Assembly (NCBI RefSeq): GCF_004682015.1
Contig: NZ_SMLM01000002.1
Span: forward strand, 1-64,000
Direction of reading: 5' to 3'
DNA: 64,000 bases
Origin: Ramlibacter henchirensis
GTDB taxonomy: Bacteria > Pseudomonadota > Gammaproteobacteria > Burkholderiales > Burkholderiaceae_C
The notes beneath the pieces are model-generated. The model made no database searches, had not been told where the DNA came from, and worked only from the letters and a program-made list of their open reading frames with translations. Numbering within the stretch: position 1 is the first letter of the stretch; the number at the start of each line of letters is the position of its first letter. Positions 21,596 to 33,180 of the stretch are shown one piece after another. The position numbers were made by a program, and so were the translations under genes.

Positions 21596-22552
21596 ATGCC
21601 CGCCACCGCCCGCGATGTCCTCACGCCCGACGCGCTGTCGCTGCTGCAGACGGTGGCCCGCGCCGGCAGCTTCGCCGGGGCCGCGCGCGAACTCGGCCTG
21701 GTGCCCAGCGCCGTCACCTATCGCGTGCGCCAGATCGAGGACGCGCTCGACGCGCTGCTGTTCGACCGCGCTTCGCGCCAAGCCCGGCTCACCGACGCCG
21801 GCGCCGAACTGCTGCGCGAAGGCGAGCGCCTGCTCGGCGAAGTCGATGCGGTCGCCAGCCGCGTGCGGCGCGTCGCCACCGGCTGGGAATCGCAGCTCAC
21901 GATCGCGGTCGACGCCATCATTTCCTGCGGGACGGTGATGGAACTCGCCGATGCCTTCTTCGAGGTGGCGCCGCACACGCGGCTGCGGCTGCGCGACGAG
22001 GCCCTGTCCGGCACGCTGGCGGCGCTCACGTCCGGCGGCGCCGACCTGGCGCTCGGCGTCGCGTTGCTGGAGCAAGGCACGGCGGCCGGACTGCACGCCC
22101 GCACGCTCGGCGAGATCGATTTCGTCTTCGCCGTGGCGCCCCACCATCCGCTGGCTGCGATGCCCGAGCCGGTCAGCGACGAGATGATCCACAAGCACCG
22201 GGCCGTGGCGGTGGCCGACTCGGTCCAGAACGGCACCGGTCTCACGCTCGGATTGCTGGCCGGGCAGGCCGTGTTCACCGTGCCCACCATGGTGGCCAAG
22301 CTCGATGCGCAGCTGCGCGGGCTGGGGGTGGGCTTCCTGCCCGAGCCCATGGCGCGCCCCTACGTCGAAACCGGCCGCCTGGTCGCCAAGCGGGTGGAGC
22401 GTGCGCCGCGCGTGGTGCGACCGAGTTACGCGTGGCGCGAGACCGGCCCGCTCGGGCCGGGCCGCGGCCTGCAGTGGTGGCTGAAACAGCTGGAGAGCCC
22501 GGCCACGCGCAAGGCGCTGCTGGACCGCCATGCCAGCGCGCTCGTGGGCTGA
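21596..22552 (+). CDS. LysR family transcriptional regulator
   Basis: 318 residues. A winged helix-turn-helix (about 8-67) reads ALSLLQTVARAGSFAGAARELGLVPSAVTYRVRQIE, and an effector-binding PBP2 domain covers about 95-300. It faces the pirin-DoxX-flavodoxin operon across 111 bp, the classical LysR arrangement, so it is probably their regulator. A 15-bp TTCAA-N5-TTGAA dyad sits directly before its start. The inducer is unknown. Its stop shares one base with the next start (TGATG). Confidence 0.9.
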   Translation: MPATARDVLTPDALSLLQTVARAGSFAGAARELGLVPSAVTYRVRQIEDALDALLFDRASRQARLTDAGAELLREGERLLGEVDAVASRVRRVATGWESQLTIAVDAIISCGTVMELADAFFEVAPHTRLRLRDEALSGTLAALTSGGADLALGVALLEQGTAAGLHARTLGEIDFVFAVAPHHPLAAMPEPVSDEMIHKHRAVAVADSVQNGTGLTLGLLAGQAVFTVPTMVAKLDAQLRGLGVGFLPEPMARPYVETGRLVAKRVERAPRVVRPSYAWRETGPLGPGRGLQWWLKQLESPATRKALLDRHASALVG

Positions 22553-23637
22553 TGCCACAATCGCCCGCGATGCCCACCACCCGCACGACGAAGAATCCCG
22601 GACCCCGCCGCTACGCCATCGTCGGCGCAGGCCTGGCAGGCATCACCTGCGCCCGCACGCTGCGGCAGGCCGGGCACGAAGTGATGCTGCTGGAGCAGGC
22701 CGGCACCGTGGGCGGCCGCATGACCAGCCGGCAGAGCGCCTTCGGCACTTTCGATGCGGGCGCCCAGTACTTCACCGTGCGCGACGAACGCTTCCGCCGC
22801 GCGCTGGACACGGGGCCGCACTCGTTCGAGCGCTGGGTCGCGAACTCGGTGCGGGTGCTCGATCCGCTCGGCCGCGTGGCCGAAGCCGCGCGGCCCACGC
22901 CCGAAGCGCACTGGGTCGGCGTGCCTGCGATGGACGCATTGCCGCGCCAATGGGTCGAGCCCCTGGCCGCCGAAGGCTGCATCGAACTGGACACGGCGGT
23001 CGACCGCGTCGAGCCCGACGCCATCGATCCCCGCCGCTGGCAGCTGCGAACCACGAGCGCACAGGATGCGCTGCACGTGCACCCCGGCTTCGATGCCGTG
23101 GTGCTGGCGATTCCCGCCGCGCAGGCCGCGGCGCTGCTGGAGCGCTCGCGCCTGGCGCCCGCGTTCGTGCAGCGGCTGCGCGGCGTCGACATCGCGCCCT
23201 GCTGGACGCTGATGCTGGCCTTCCCGCAGGCGCTGCAGCCGGGGCTGACGCACCTCGGCCCGCAATGGAACGCGGCGTCGAGCACGCACCACCGCATCGC
23301 CTGGCTGGCGCGCGAATCGTCCAAGCCGGGCCGCCGCCCGATCGAGCGCTGGACCGTGCAGGCCAGCCCGGCCTGGTCCAACGAACACCTGGGCGACGAC
23401 GAACAGCGCATCGAAGCCAAGCTGCTCAAGGCCTTCGCCGAAGTCACCGGCATCCGCGCGCAGCCGTCGCACACCGAGGTGCGGCGCTGGCGGTATGCCA
23501 AGACGCTGGCGCCGCTCGGCCGGTCGCACCTGTGGGATCCGCAGATCGGCCTGGGCGCCTGCGGGGACTGGTGCCTGGGCCACCGCGTCGAGCACGCGTT
23601 CGTCTCCGGGCTGGAGCTGGCGCTCGCCGCCGCCTGA
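22552..23637 (+). CDS. FAD-dependent oxidoreductase, renalase-like amine oxidase family
   Basis: 361 residues. The N-terminal Rossmann dinucleotide fold reads YAIVGAGLAGITCARTL with a glutamate at the end of the second strand (LLEQAG), followed by GGRMTSR, which binds FAD pyrophosphate in the monoamine-oxidase/renalase group. DAGAQYFTVRD is the renalase-like continuation, and GDWCLGHRVEHAFVSGLELA near the C-terminus closes the FAD site. The substrate is not deducible. The start at 22552 overlaps the LysR stop; a second ATG at 22570 is equally possible. Confidence 0.85.
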   Translation: MPQSPAMPTTRTTKNPGPRRYAIVGAGLAGITCARTLRQAGHEVMLLEQAGTVGGRMTSRQSAFGTFDAGAQYFTVRDERFRRALDTGPHSFERWVANSVRVLDPLGRVAEAARPTPEAHWVGVPAMDALPRQWVEPLAAEGCIELDTAVDRVEPDAIDPRRWQLRTTSAQDALHVHPGFDAVVLAIPAAQAAALLERSRLAPAFVQRLRGVDIAPCWTLMLAFPQALQPGLTHLGPQWNAASSTHHRIAWLARESSKPGRRPIERWTVQASPAWSNEHLGDDEQRIEAKLLKAFAEVTGIRAQPSHTEVRRWRYAKTLAPLGRSHLWDPQIGLGACGDWCLGHRVEHAFVSGLELALAAA

Positions 23638-23646
23638 GAGCCCGGC

Positions 23647-24528
23647 GTGGGTGCGCCGTACCGCGGGCGCTTCGCCCCTTCTCCGACAGGTCCGCTGCAT
23701 GCGGGATCTCTCGTCGCCGCATTGGCCAGCTGGCTCGATGCGCGGCGCAACGGCGGCACGTGGCTGGTGCGGATCGAGGACGTGGACACGCCGCGCTGCG
23801 TTCCCGGCGCGGACCGGCTGATCCTCGACCAGCTCGCACGTTGCGGCTTGCACGCGGATGAACCGCCCCTGTGGCAGTCGGCGCGAAGCACGATGTACCG
23901 CCAGGCGCTCGACAGGCTGATCGCCGATGGCCAGGCCTATCCCTGCGCCTGCTCGCGCAAGGACATCGAGGAAGCGCTGGCGTTGCAAGGCCGGCCGCGC
24001 GTTCGCGGCCGCGAAGCGCCCTACCCCGGCACCTGCCGCAACGGGCTGCACGGCCGGCCGGCGCGCGCATGGCGCTTGCGAGTGCCGGACGGCATCGTGC
24101 GCTGGCAGGACCGGCGGCTCGGGCCGCAGCAGCAGGACGTGGCGAGCGAAGTGGGCGACTTCGTCCTGCTGCGCGCCGATGGCCTGTGGGCGTACCAGAT
24201 CGCGGTGGTGGTGGACGATGCCGGGCAAGGCATCACGAGCGTCGTGCGCGGCGAGGACCTGGCGGACAACACCGCGCGGCAGTTGCTGCTGCAGCGCGCG
24301 TTGGGCGTGCCGGCGCCGTCGTACCTGCACACGCCGCTGGTGCTGGGGGCCAACGGCGAGAAGTTGTCGAAGCAGAACGGCGCGCACGCGCTCGACCTGT
24401 CGGATGCGCTGCGCACGTTGAATGAAGCGGCTGCCGTGCTCGGCTTGCCGCCGCAGGCCGGCACCGTTGCGGACGCGTTGACGGCGTGGGTGAGGCAGTG
24501 GCCCTTCCTACAATCCGCGGGTGACTGA
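23647..24528 (+). CDS. gluQ: Glutamyl-Q tRNA(Asp) synthetase
   Basis: 293 residues. GluQRS is a truncated glutamyl-tRNA synthetase paralogue that charges glutamate onto queuosine 34 of tRNA-Asp. The start GTG gives [20 protein letters not shown] with the class I HIGH-type motif. Zinc ligands appear as YPCACSR and a later [12 protein letters not shown] is the KMSKS counterpart. There is no anticodon-binding domain, as expected. Its end overlaps trmB by 8 bp. Confidence 0.93.
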   Translation: MGAPYRGRFAPSPTGPLHAGSLVAALASWLDARRNGGTWLVRIEDVDTPRCVPGADRLILDQLARCGLHADEPPLWQSARSTMYRQALDRLIADGQAYPCACSRKDIEEALALQGRPRVRGREAPYPGTCRNGLHGRPARAWRLRVPDGIVRWQDRRLGPQQQDVASEVGDFVLLRADGLWAYQIAVVVDDAGQGITSVVRGEDLADNTARQLLLQRALGVPAPSYLHTPLVLGANGEKLSKQNGAHALDLSDALRTLNEAAAVLGLPPQAGTVADALTAWVRQWPFLQSAGD

Positions 24529-25243
24529 ACCCGGCAAGCCCCCCGCCTCCGGCGCGCCCGAAGGCGTGCCGCATCCCCGAGCCATCCGCAGCTTCGTGCG
24601 CCGCACCGGCCGCACGACGACGGGACAGGCGCGCGCATTCGAGCAGCTCGGGCCCCGGTACCTGCTGCCCTACCAGCCCGAGCCCCTGGATCTCGCCGCC
24701 GCATTCGGCCGTGAGGCGCCCACGATCCTGGAGATCGGCTTCGGCATGGGCGAGGCCACCGCCCACATCGCGGGGCTGATGCCGGAAAAGAACTTCCTGT
24801 GCTGCGAGGTGCACGACCCCGGCGTCGGCGCGCTGCTCAAGCGCATCGGCGAGCAGGGCCTGTCGAACATCCGCATCGTGCAGCACGACGCGGTCGAGGT
24901 CCTGGACCGCATGCTGCGCCCGCAGTCGCTGGATGGCGTCCACGTCTTCTTTCCCGATCCCTGGCACAAGCTGCGGCACCACAAGCGCCGGCTGATCCAG
25001 CCGCCGCTGGTGGCAAAGCTTGCGGACAGGCTGCGGCCTGGCGGCTACCTGCACTGCGCAACCGATTGGGAGCCGTATGCGCAGCAGATGCTGGAGGTCC
25101 TGGCGGCCGAACCCCTGTTGCGCAACACGGCCGAAGGCTTTGCGCCGAAACCCGCCTACCGCCCGCCGACCAAGTTCGAGAACCGCGGCCTGCGGCTCGG
25201 ACACGGTGTGTGGGACGTGGTGTTCGTGCGCCGGTCCGCCTGA
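24521..25243 (+). CDS. trmB: tRNA (guanine46-N7)-methyltransferase
   Basis: 240 residues. It methylates G46 in the variable loop of tRNAs using S-adenosylmethionine. The SAM loop [14 protein letters not shown] (about 67-80) and the catalytic [19 protein letters not shown] (about 143-161) are diagnostic. The N-terminal ~50 residues are basic and include [11 protein letters not shown]. The GTG start overlaps the gluQ end, and both act on tRNA. Confidence 0.94.
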   Translation: MTEPGKPPASGAPEGVPHPRAIRSFVRRTGRTTTGQARAFEQLGPRYLLPYQPEPLDLAAAFGREAPTILEIGFGMGEATAHIAGLMPEKNFLCCEVHDPGVGALLKRIGEQGLSNIRIVQHDAVEVLDRMLRPQSLDGVHVFFPDPWHKLRHHKRRLIQPPLVAKLADRLRPGGYLHCATDWEPYAQQMLEVLAAEPLLRNTAEGFAPKPAYRPPTKFENRGLRLGHGVWDVVFVRRSA

Positions 25244-25265
25244 GACCTGCCGCACGGGGGCTCGA

Positions 25266-25769
25266 TCATTCGAGCTTGCGGTCCTCGCGCTTGGCCTTCT
25301 CCATCGCCTCGGGCTCCAGCTCCTCGGCGGAGCGGTTCAGGTGGATGAAGGCGCCCCAGGCGCCGAGCAGCAGTGCGGTCGACGCCAGCAGCGCAGCCGC
25401 GTAGACCAGCTGGCCCAGGTCCTCTCGAATCGCCTTGAAGGTCGCGACCAGGCCTTCGATGGCCAGCGCCACCACGACGACGACCACGAAGCGGGACAGG
25501 AAGCGCCGCACGCGCGTCGGTGCGCTGATGTGCACTGCGCGAACGATCTCTTCCTCGGCGATCGTCTGGGAAATTTGCAGGGCCACCACGGCGGCGGCGA
25601 GCAGGCCGATCGCCTCGATCACGATTTGCGCCGACGCATACCCGAAGTCTTCGGAGAGCGCGACAGCGGCGACCCGGACCGCGGTCAGCATGAGGATGAT
25701 GGCCGCGCCCGCAAACAGGGCGGCGATCACGCCATGGATCGCCGAGAAGAAGCGGGCAATGAGGTGCAT
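25266..25769 (-). CDS. Hypothetical four-helix inner-membrane protein
   Basis: 167 residues with four predicted membrane segments: about 8-35, 48-66, 88-107 and 118-142. The loop between the second and third is charged (EEEIVRAVHISAPTRVRRF), and the C-terminus is an acidic/basic tail (SAEELEPEAMEKAKREDRKLE). The layout recalls PsiE-like small membrane proteins, but I do not recognise the family with confidence. It is convergent with trmB (22 bp) and follows the transglutaminase gene on the same strand. Confidence 0.65.
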   Translation of the reverse strand: MHLIARFFSAIHGVIAALFAGAAIILMLTAVRVAAVALSEDFGYASAQIVIEAIGLLAAAVVALQISQTIAEEEIVRAVHISAPTRVRRFLSRFVVVVVVALAIEGLVATFKAIREDLGQLVYAAALLASTALLLGAWGAFIHLNRSAEELEPEAMEKAKREDRKLE

Positions 25770-25859
25770 ACAAGGCCGAGCTTAGCGCCCGGCGCGGCCG
25801 CGTGGGGCGGCGGAACAACTCATCCGGGCAGCGGCCTCGGTGCCGCCCAGCCCGCGCTG

Positions 25860-26946
25860 TCAGGCCTTCAGTTCCCGCGCCGAGATCTGGTAGCGGAAAT
25901 CATCCGGCGCATACGAGTCGAAGCGGCCCTGCGCGTCTTCGGCCACCGGGTACATCAGGAATCCGAGCCGGCCGTGACGGGAACCGGGCAGCGCGACGTC
26001 GTGCGCGGTGTTGTACGCGACCCAGTTGCCTTCCCAGCCGCCGTAGAGGCCCCGGTACACCGGCGCGACGACCGGATGCTGCACGGTCTTGATCCACTCG
26101 CGCGTTTCCTGCCGCATCACCTTGGCGACGTCGGCCGGGTCCGTCGCCACCCAGCCGTGCGCGTGCAGGTACACCTCGGCGCGGCAGTGCTGCGCGCCCT
26201 TGAGGCTGGCCGGATTGCTGCCGAGTTCGCGGTAGCCGAAGGCCGAGGGCGCGAGCCGCAGGCCGTAGACGTCGCGCGCCGGCACGCCAACGGCGCGGCA
26301 CAGTCCGACGAACAACGCGTTGATGTCCGCGCACTTGCCGCCCAGGTTGCCGGTCTCCAGCATCGTCCTGATGTCGCCTTCGCCGCAGCCGCGCACGGTG
26401 GGTTCGCGCCAGGAGTTGCTCACGACCCAGTCGTAGAGGGCGCACCTTGTCGGCGTCGGTGCGCGCATCGCCGATGGCCTGGCGCGCGGTGTCGCGCACG
26501 ATGCCGTCCGTGGGAATCAGCGAGGTCGCGCGCAGAGCGTGCGCCAGCGTGGCCGCGTCTTCGCGCGCCGGGGCGCGGGACGACCAGTCCACCGCCCGGT
26601 CGCGCGTCTGCACGCGGGTGGTGAGCTCCACGAAAGGCTGGGTGGTCGATGCGTCGAACGACACGCGCAGGATGCGCGCGCCGTCCACGCCGTCGGCCAC
26701 TCGCTCGGCCCGGCCGTTGCTGCTGATGCGGCTTTCCAGCGAACGCTGCCAGTCCGTGTCGACCGAGGGCACCGGCAGCCAGACCTGCGTGGCGCCCTGG
26801 GCGAGCGCCGGCTCGACGCGCGTGACCAGCTCGAAGCTGCGCCAGCCCGCGGGCTGCGGCGCGAAGCGGCGCTCCTGCGCAAGCGCTGGAAGAGGAGCAA
26901 TGGCCGCAGCGGCGGCGGTGAGAACGAATTCGCGACGGTTGTTCAT
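25860..26946 (-). pseudogene. Transglutaminase-like cysteine peptidase-fold protein, frameshifted
   Basis: Two frames together make one periplasmic transglutaminase-like protein. The N-terminal part (26946 down to about 26440) has a twin-arginine-like signal ([15 protein letters not shown], ending ALAQE) and an immunoglobulin-like N-domain. The C-terminal part, read in another frame from about 26440 to 25860, starts ALYDWVVSNSW and carries the triad: Cys in GGKCADINALFVGL, His in QHCRAEVYL and Asp in TDPAD. The break lies in a GTGCGCCCTC context near 26438-26444; loss of a GC pair from a GCGC run, or a one-base insertion, would explain it. It may be a true pseudogene or a sequencing error. 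The first codon overlaps the tlpA stop. Confidence 0.8.
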
Positions 26947-27430
26947 TGCCAGAGTCCTTCGACCAGCTTGCCGGCGGGCGCGCTGCTCCAGTCGTATTCA
27001 CCACGCACGCGCCACTTCGCGCGGCCCTTCTCATCGAAACCGAACGTGGTCGGGAACGTCTTGACCCCCCATGCCGCGGCGCCCTCGCCCATCGCGTCGA
27101 ACAGCACCGGCCGGGCCCAGCCCGCCGCCTTCATGTAGCGCTGCACGGTGGCAGGACGCTCCTTGTAGTTCACCAGCAGCAGCGACAGCTTGTCGCCATA
27201 GAGCTCGGTGAGCTGCAGCAGCAGCGGCATCTCGGCGCGGCAGGGCGGGCACCAGGTGGCCCAGAAGTTGACGATGGTGGCGCGCCCCGGCGTGGGCACA
27301 GGGAGCTTCACGGCGTCGAGCGTGGGAGCCTGGAACGGCGGCAGCGCCCCGGGCGACCTCTCGATCTCCGCGGCGCGAACCGCCGGCAGCGCGAGGGCTG
27401 CCGCCGCGCCGAACAGCACGCGGCGCCGGA

Positions 27431-27434
<4 letters not shown>
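26943..27434 (-). CDS. TlpA-type thiol:disulfide oxidoreductase
   Basis: 163 residues. An N-terminal signal (basic MIRRR start, hydrophobic stretch, cleavage near VRAAE) precedes a thioredoxin fold with [12 protein letters not shown] as the CxxC redox site near residue 60. TlpA/ResA-like proteins act in the periplasm, usually as reductants for cytochrome maturation or other thiol targets. The GTG start overlaps the alaS stop as GTGA, and its own stop overlaps the transglutaminase ATG, so all three are probably translated from one message. Confidence 0.87.
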
Positions 27435-30106
<2,672 letters not shown>

Positions 30107-30151
30107 GGCGGTCGGGGTGGGCTGCGGGCGCTTCACCCGGAGCGGAAAGGG

Positions 30152-30171
30152 GCCCGCGCACGCGCGCGGGC
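30152..30171 (-). other. Stable GC hairpin in the alaS leader
   Basis: GCCCGCGC and GCGCGGGC form a perfect 8-bp stem around a four-base loop, between the alaS promoter and start codon. Read on the minus strand it is followed by CCCCTTTCC, too weak for a clear terminator. A role in attenuation or translation control is possible but not shown. Confidence 0.4.
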
Positions 30172-30181
30172 GAAGCTCGGG

Positions 30182-30187
30182 ATTATA
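30182..30187 (-). promoter_or_regulatory. Probable alaS promoter -10 box (TATAAT)
   Basis: A perfect TATAAT occurs on the minus strand in an otherwise very GC-rich region, about 75 bp before the alaS start. No convincing TTGACA is visible at the right distance, so the -35 element is weak or absent. Confidence 0.5.
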
Positions 30188-30224
30188 GGTTTCGAGCCTT
30201 CTCCCGCCCTTGGACAGGGCCGCG

Positions 30225-31448
30225 TCAGGCCGGCGCGGGCGCCGGCGGCCGCGCGCTGCGCGAGAAGGCGAACAGCATCTGCGTGATGCCCGCCGCGAGC
30301 CCCACCGCCACCCCGATCCGCCAGGCCAGCGTGTAATTGCCCAGCGCGTCGTACAGCAGGCCGCCGCCGTACGCCCCCACGAAGCTGCCGAACTGGTGGC
30401 TGACGAACGCCACGCCGACCAGCAGCGCCTGCCACTTCAGGCCGAAGCGCTCGACGATCCAGCCGGCCACCAGCGGGCTGACGCCCAGCCACAGGAAGCC
30501 CATGACCGAGGCGAACACCAGCGTGCCCGCCGGCGTCGGCAGCGCCATGAAGTACCAGACCAGGGTGAGGGAGCGCAGCGTGTAGATCAGCCCGAGCAGC
30601 AGCAGCTTGTTCCAGCGCCCGCCGGCCCAGCCGAAGAACAGGCTGCCCAGCACGTTGAATGCGCCGATGCAGCCCAGCGCCTGCGCGCTGAGCATCGGGT
30701 CCATGCCGCAGATCTCCAGGTAGGCCGGCAGGTGCGTGGTCAGGAAGATCAGCTGCATGCCGCAGACGAAATACGCGATGGCCATGACGACGAAGGGCAG
30801 GCTGCGGAACGCGTCGCGAAGCGCGGCCCCGGCGCTTGCGTCCGAAGCCGCCGCGGGCGCGGGCGGCGCCGCATCGCCCTTGCTCGCCATCCAGGCCGCC
30901 GGCAGCATCACCAGCGCCATGACGGCGAACCCGGCCAGGCCGATGCGCCAGCCCTGCGCCTGCATCAGCAACTGGCCCACGGGCGCGGCGATCATCGCGC
31001 CCAGCGAACCCGCCGCCGAGACGATGCCCAGCACGGTGCTGCGCACGGCGGGCGGCACGGCGCGGGCGGCCACCGCCATCGCCAGGGCCGGCCCGGTGCA
31101 GGACATCGCCAGGCCGATCGCCAGGCCGGCGCCCACGACGACCGGCAGCAGCCCGTTGGCCCCGGCAAGCAGCACGAGCCCGCCCAGGTACACCACGCCG
31201 CCGGCGATCATCAGCGGCCGGTAGCCCACGCGGACGGCCAGCACGCCGGCGAAAGGTTGCAGGAACCCCCACGCGAGGTTCTGCACGGCGATGGCGAGCG
31301 TGAAGTCCGCGACCTGGATGCCGACGTCGCGCGTCAGGTTCGGCATGAAGATGCCCAGGCTTTGCCGCAGGCCCATGGCCAGGCTCAGCATCAGCGACGC
31401 CCCGATCAGGATCGGGAAGACGGGGCGCAGCGCGGTCAAGCGGCTCAT
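30225..31448 (-). CDS. MFS transporter
   Basis: 407 residues with about twelve membrane helices and the two-halves layout of the major facilitator superfamily. Helices 2-3 carry [17 protein letters not shown], the MFS loop motif, and a cytoplasmic central loop (about 193-215) is rich in Ala, Pro and Asp. The ATG at 31448 has an AAGGAG site. It resembles the oxalate/formate or monocarboxylate antiporter-like group often found beside catabolic genes. It is divergent from the succinate-semialdehyde dehydrogenase gene; the transported compound is unknown. Confidence 0.85.
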   Translation of the reverse strand: MSRLTALRPVFPILIGASLMLSLAMGLRQSLGIFMPNLTRDVGIQVADFTLAIAVQNLAWGFLQPFAGVLAVRVGYRPLMIAGGVVYLGGLVLLAGANGLLPVVVGAGLAIGLAMSCTGPALAMAVAARAVPPAVRSTVLGIVSAAGSLGAMIAAPVGQLLMQAQGWRIGLAGFAVMALVMLPAAWMASKGDAAPPAPAAASDASAGAALRDAFRSLPFVVMAIAYFVCGMQLIFLTTHLPAYLEICGMDPMLSAQALGCIGAFNVLGSLFFGWAGGRWNKLLLLGLIYTLRSLTLVWYFMALPTPAGTLVFASVMGFLWLGVSPLVAGWIVERFGLKWQALLVGVAFVSHQFGSFVGAYGGGLLYDALGNYTLAWRIGVAVGLAAGITQMLFAFSRSARPPAPAPA

Positions 31449-31535
31449 GCAAGCTCCTTGGGTGACCGCCAGTCTAGGTGGAGGCTGATGCCGGACTACC
31501 ATTGCCGCCTTCCTGCTGCAGCCGGAGACAACGAC

Positions 31536-33014
31536 ATGGACATGAAGACCTCCCCCCTCGCCCTGCTGAACGACGCCACGCTGCTCAAGACGGACGCCCT
31601 CATCGACGGCGAATGGCTCAAGGGCCCCGCCCGCTTCGACGTGCACGACCCGGCCACCGGGCAGAAGCTGGCCGACGTCGCCAACCTCGGTCCGAAGGAG
31701 GCCGAGCAGGCGATCGCCGCGGCCAACGCCGCCTGGCCCGCGTGGCGCTTGAAGACGGGCAAGGAGCGCAGCATCCTGCTGCGCAGATGGTTCGACCTGC
31801 TGATGGCGAACCAGGAAGACCTGGGCCGGCTCATGACCGCCGAGCAGGGCAAGCCCTTCCCCGAAGCGAAGGGCGAGGTGGCCTATGGCGCCAGCTTCGT
31901 CGAGTGGTTCGCCGAGGAAGCCAAGCGCGTCAACGGCGAGACGCTGCCGCAGTTCGACAACAACCGCCGCCTGATGGTGATCCGCCAGCCGATCGGCGTG
32001 TGCGCGGCCATCACGCCGTGGAACTTCCCGCTGGCCATGATCACGCGCAAGGTCGCGCCGGCGCTCGCGGCCGGCTGCCCCGTGGTCATCAAGCCGGCCG
32101 AGCTGACGCCGCTGACCGCGCTGGCCGCCGCCGAGCTGGCCGTGCGCGCCGGCATCCCGCCGGGCGTTCTCAACGTGCTGACGGCCGATGGCCCCAACAG
32201 CATCGCAGTCGGCAAGGTGTTCTGCGCCAGCGACACGGTGCGGCACATCAGCTTCACCGGCTCGACCGAAGTCGGCCGCATCCTGATGGCCCAGAGCGCG
32301 CCCACCATCAAGAAGCTGAGCCTGGAGCTGGGCGGCAACGCGCCCTTCATCGTGTTCGACGACGCCGACATCGACTCGGCCGTCGAAGGCGCCATCGCCA
32401 GCAAGTACCGCAACGCCGGCCAGACCTGCGTGTGCGCCAACCGGATCTATGTGCAGGACGGCGTGTACGACGCCTTCGTCGAGAAGTTCTCCGCGAAGGT
32501 CAAGGGCATGAAGGTCGGCAACGGCTTCGAGGATGGCGTGGTGCAGGGGCCGCTGATCGAGCCGGCCGCGCTGGACAAGGTGCAGCGCCACGTGGAAGAC
32601 GCGAAGGCCAAGGGCGGCAAGGTCGTGGTGGGCGGCGCGAAGCTGCAGGGCCAGTTCTTCCAGCCGACGGTGATCTCCGAAGCCAAGGGCGACATGCTCT
32701 GCGCGAAGGAGGAAACGTTCGGCCCGCTGGCGCCGGTCTTCCGTTTCACGACCGAGCAGGAAGCGATCGATGCGGCGAACAACACCGAGTTCGGCCTGGC
32801 CAGCTACTTCTACAGCCGCGATGTGGGACGCATCTTCCGCGTGAGCGAAGCGCTGGAGTACGGCATGGTCGGCATCAATGTCGGCATCATCGCGACCGAA
32901 CACGTGCCTTTCGGCGGCGTCAAGCAGTCGGGGCTGGGCCGCGAAGGCTCGCACCACGGCATGGACGAGTACCTGGAGATCAAGTACCTGTGCCTGGGCG
33001 ACGTGCTCAAGTGA
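31536..33014 (+). CDS. gabD: NAD(P)-dependent succinate-semialdehyde dehydrogenase
   Basis: 492 residues, aldehyde dehydrogenase superfamily. Motifs: ITPWNFPLAMITRK for cofactor binding, SFTGSTEVGR, the general-base Glu in LELGGNAPFIVF, and the catalytic Cys in NAGQTCVCANRIYV. The overall pattern, including GKPFPEAKGEV and the ending HHGMDEYLEIKYLCLG, is that of GabD, which oxidises succinate semialdehyde to succinate in GABA or 4-hydroxybutyrate breakdown. No GABA transaminase is adjacent. Start at 31536 (MDMKT) or 31542. Confidence 0.9.
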   Translation: MDMKTSPLALLNDATLLKTDALIDGEWLKGPARFDVHDPATGQKLADVANLGPKEAEQAIAAANAAWPAWRLKTGKERSILLRRWFDLLMANQEDLGRLMTAEQGKPFPEAKGEVAYGASFVEWFAEEAKRVNGETLPQFDNNRRLMVIRQPIGVCAAITPWNFPLAMITRKVAPALAAGCPVVIKPAELTPLTALAAAELAVRAGIPPGVLNVLTADGPNSIAVGKVFCASDTVRHISFTGSTEVGRILMAQSAPTIKKLSLELGGNAPFIVFDDADIDSAVEGAIASKYRNAGQTCVCANRIYVQDGVYDAFVEKFSAKVKGMKVGNGFEDGVVQGPLIEPAALDKVQRHVEDAKAKGGKVVVGGAKLQGQFFQPTVISEAKGDMLCAKEETFGPLAPVFRFTTEQEAIDAANNTEFGLASYFYSRDVGRIFRVSEALEYGMVGINVGIIATEHVPFGGVKQSGLGREGSHHGMDEYLEIKYLCLGDVLK

Positions 33015-33180
33015 TGAGCCGCGCTCGCTGACTCATCGGGGCACAACAGCCGGGAACGGGCCTTCTCAGCCGTTCGCCTGATGAAGCGGCCTCCTACACC
33101 GGTCGCTGTCCTGCGCCGACCTTGGCCGTTTCCGGGCCGGGAGAAATTGCTCCGCATCGTTTGAACTCCGGAGTCTTCCC

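Noticed and set aside
33165..33174. ACTCCGGAGT palindrome before the channel-like gene
   Set aside because: It coincides with the ribosome-binding site; a ten-base palindrome there needs no regulatory explanation.
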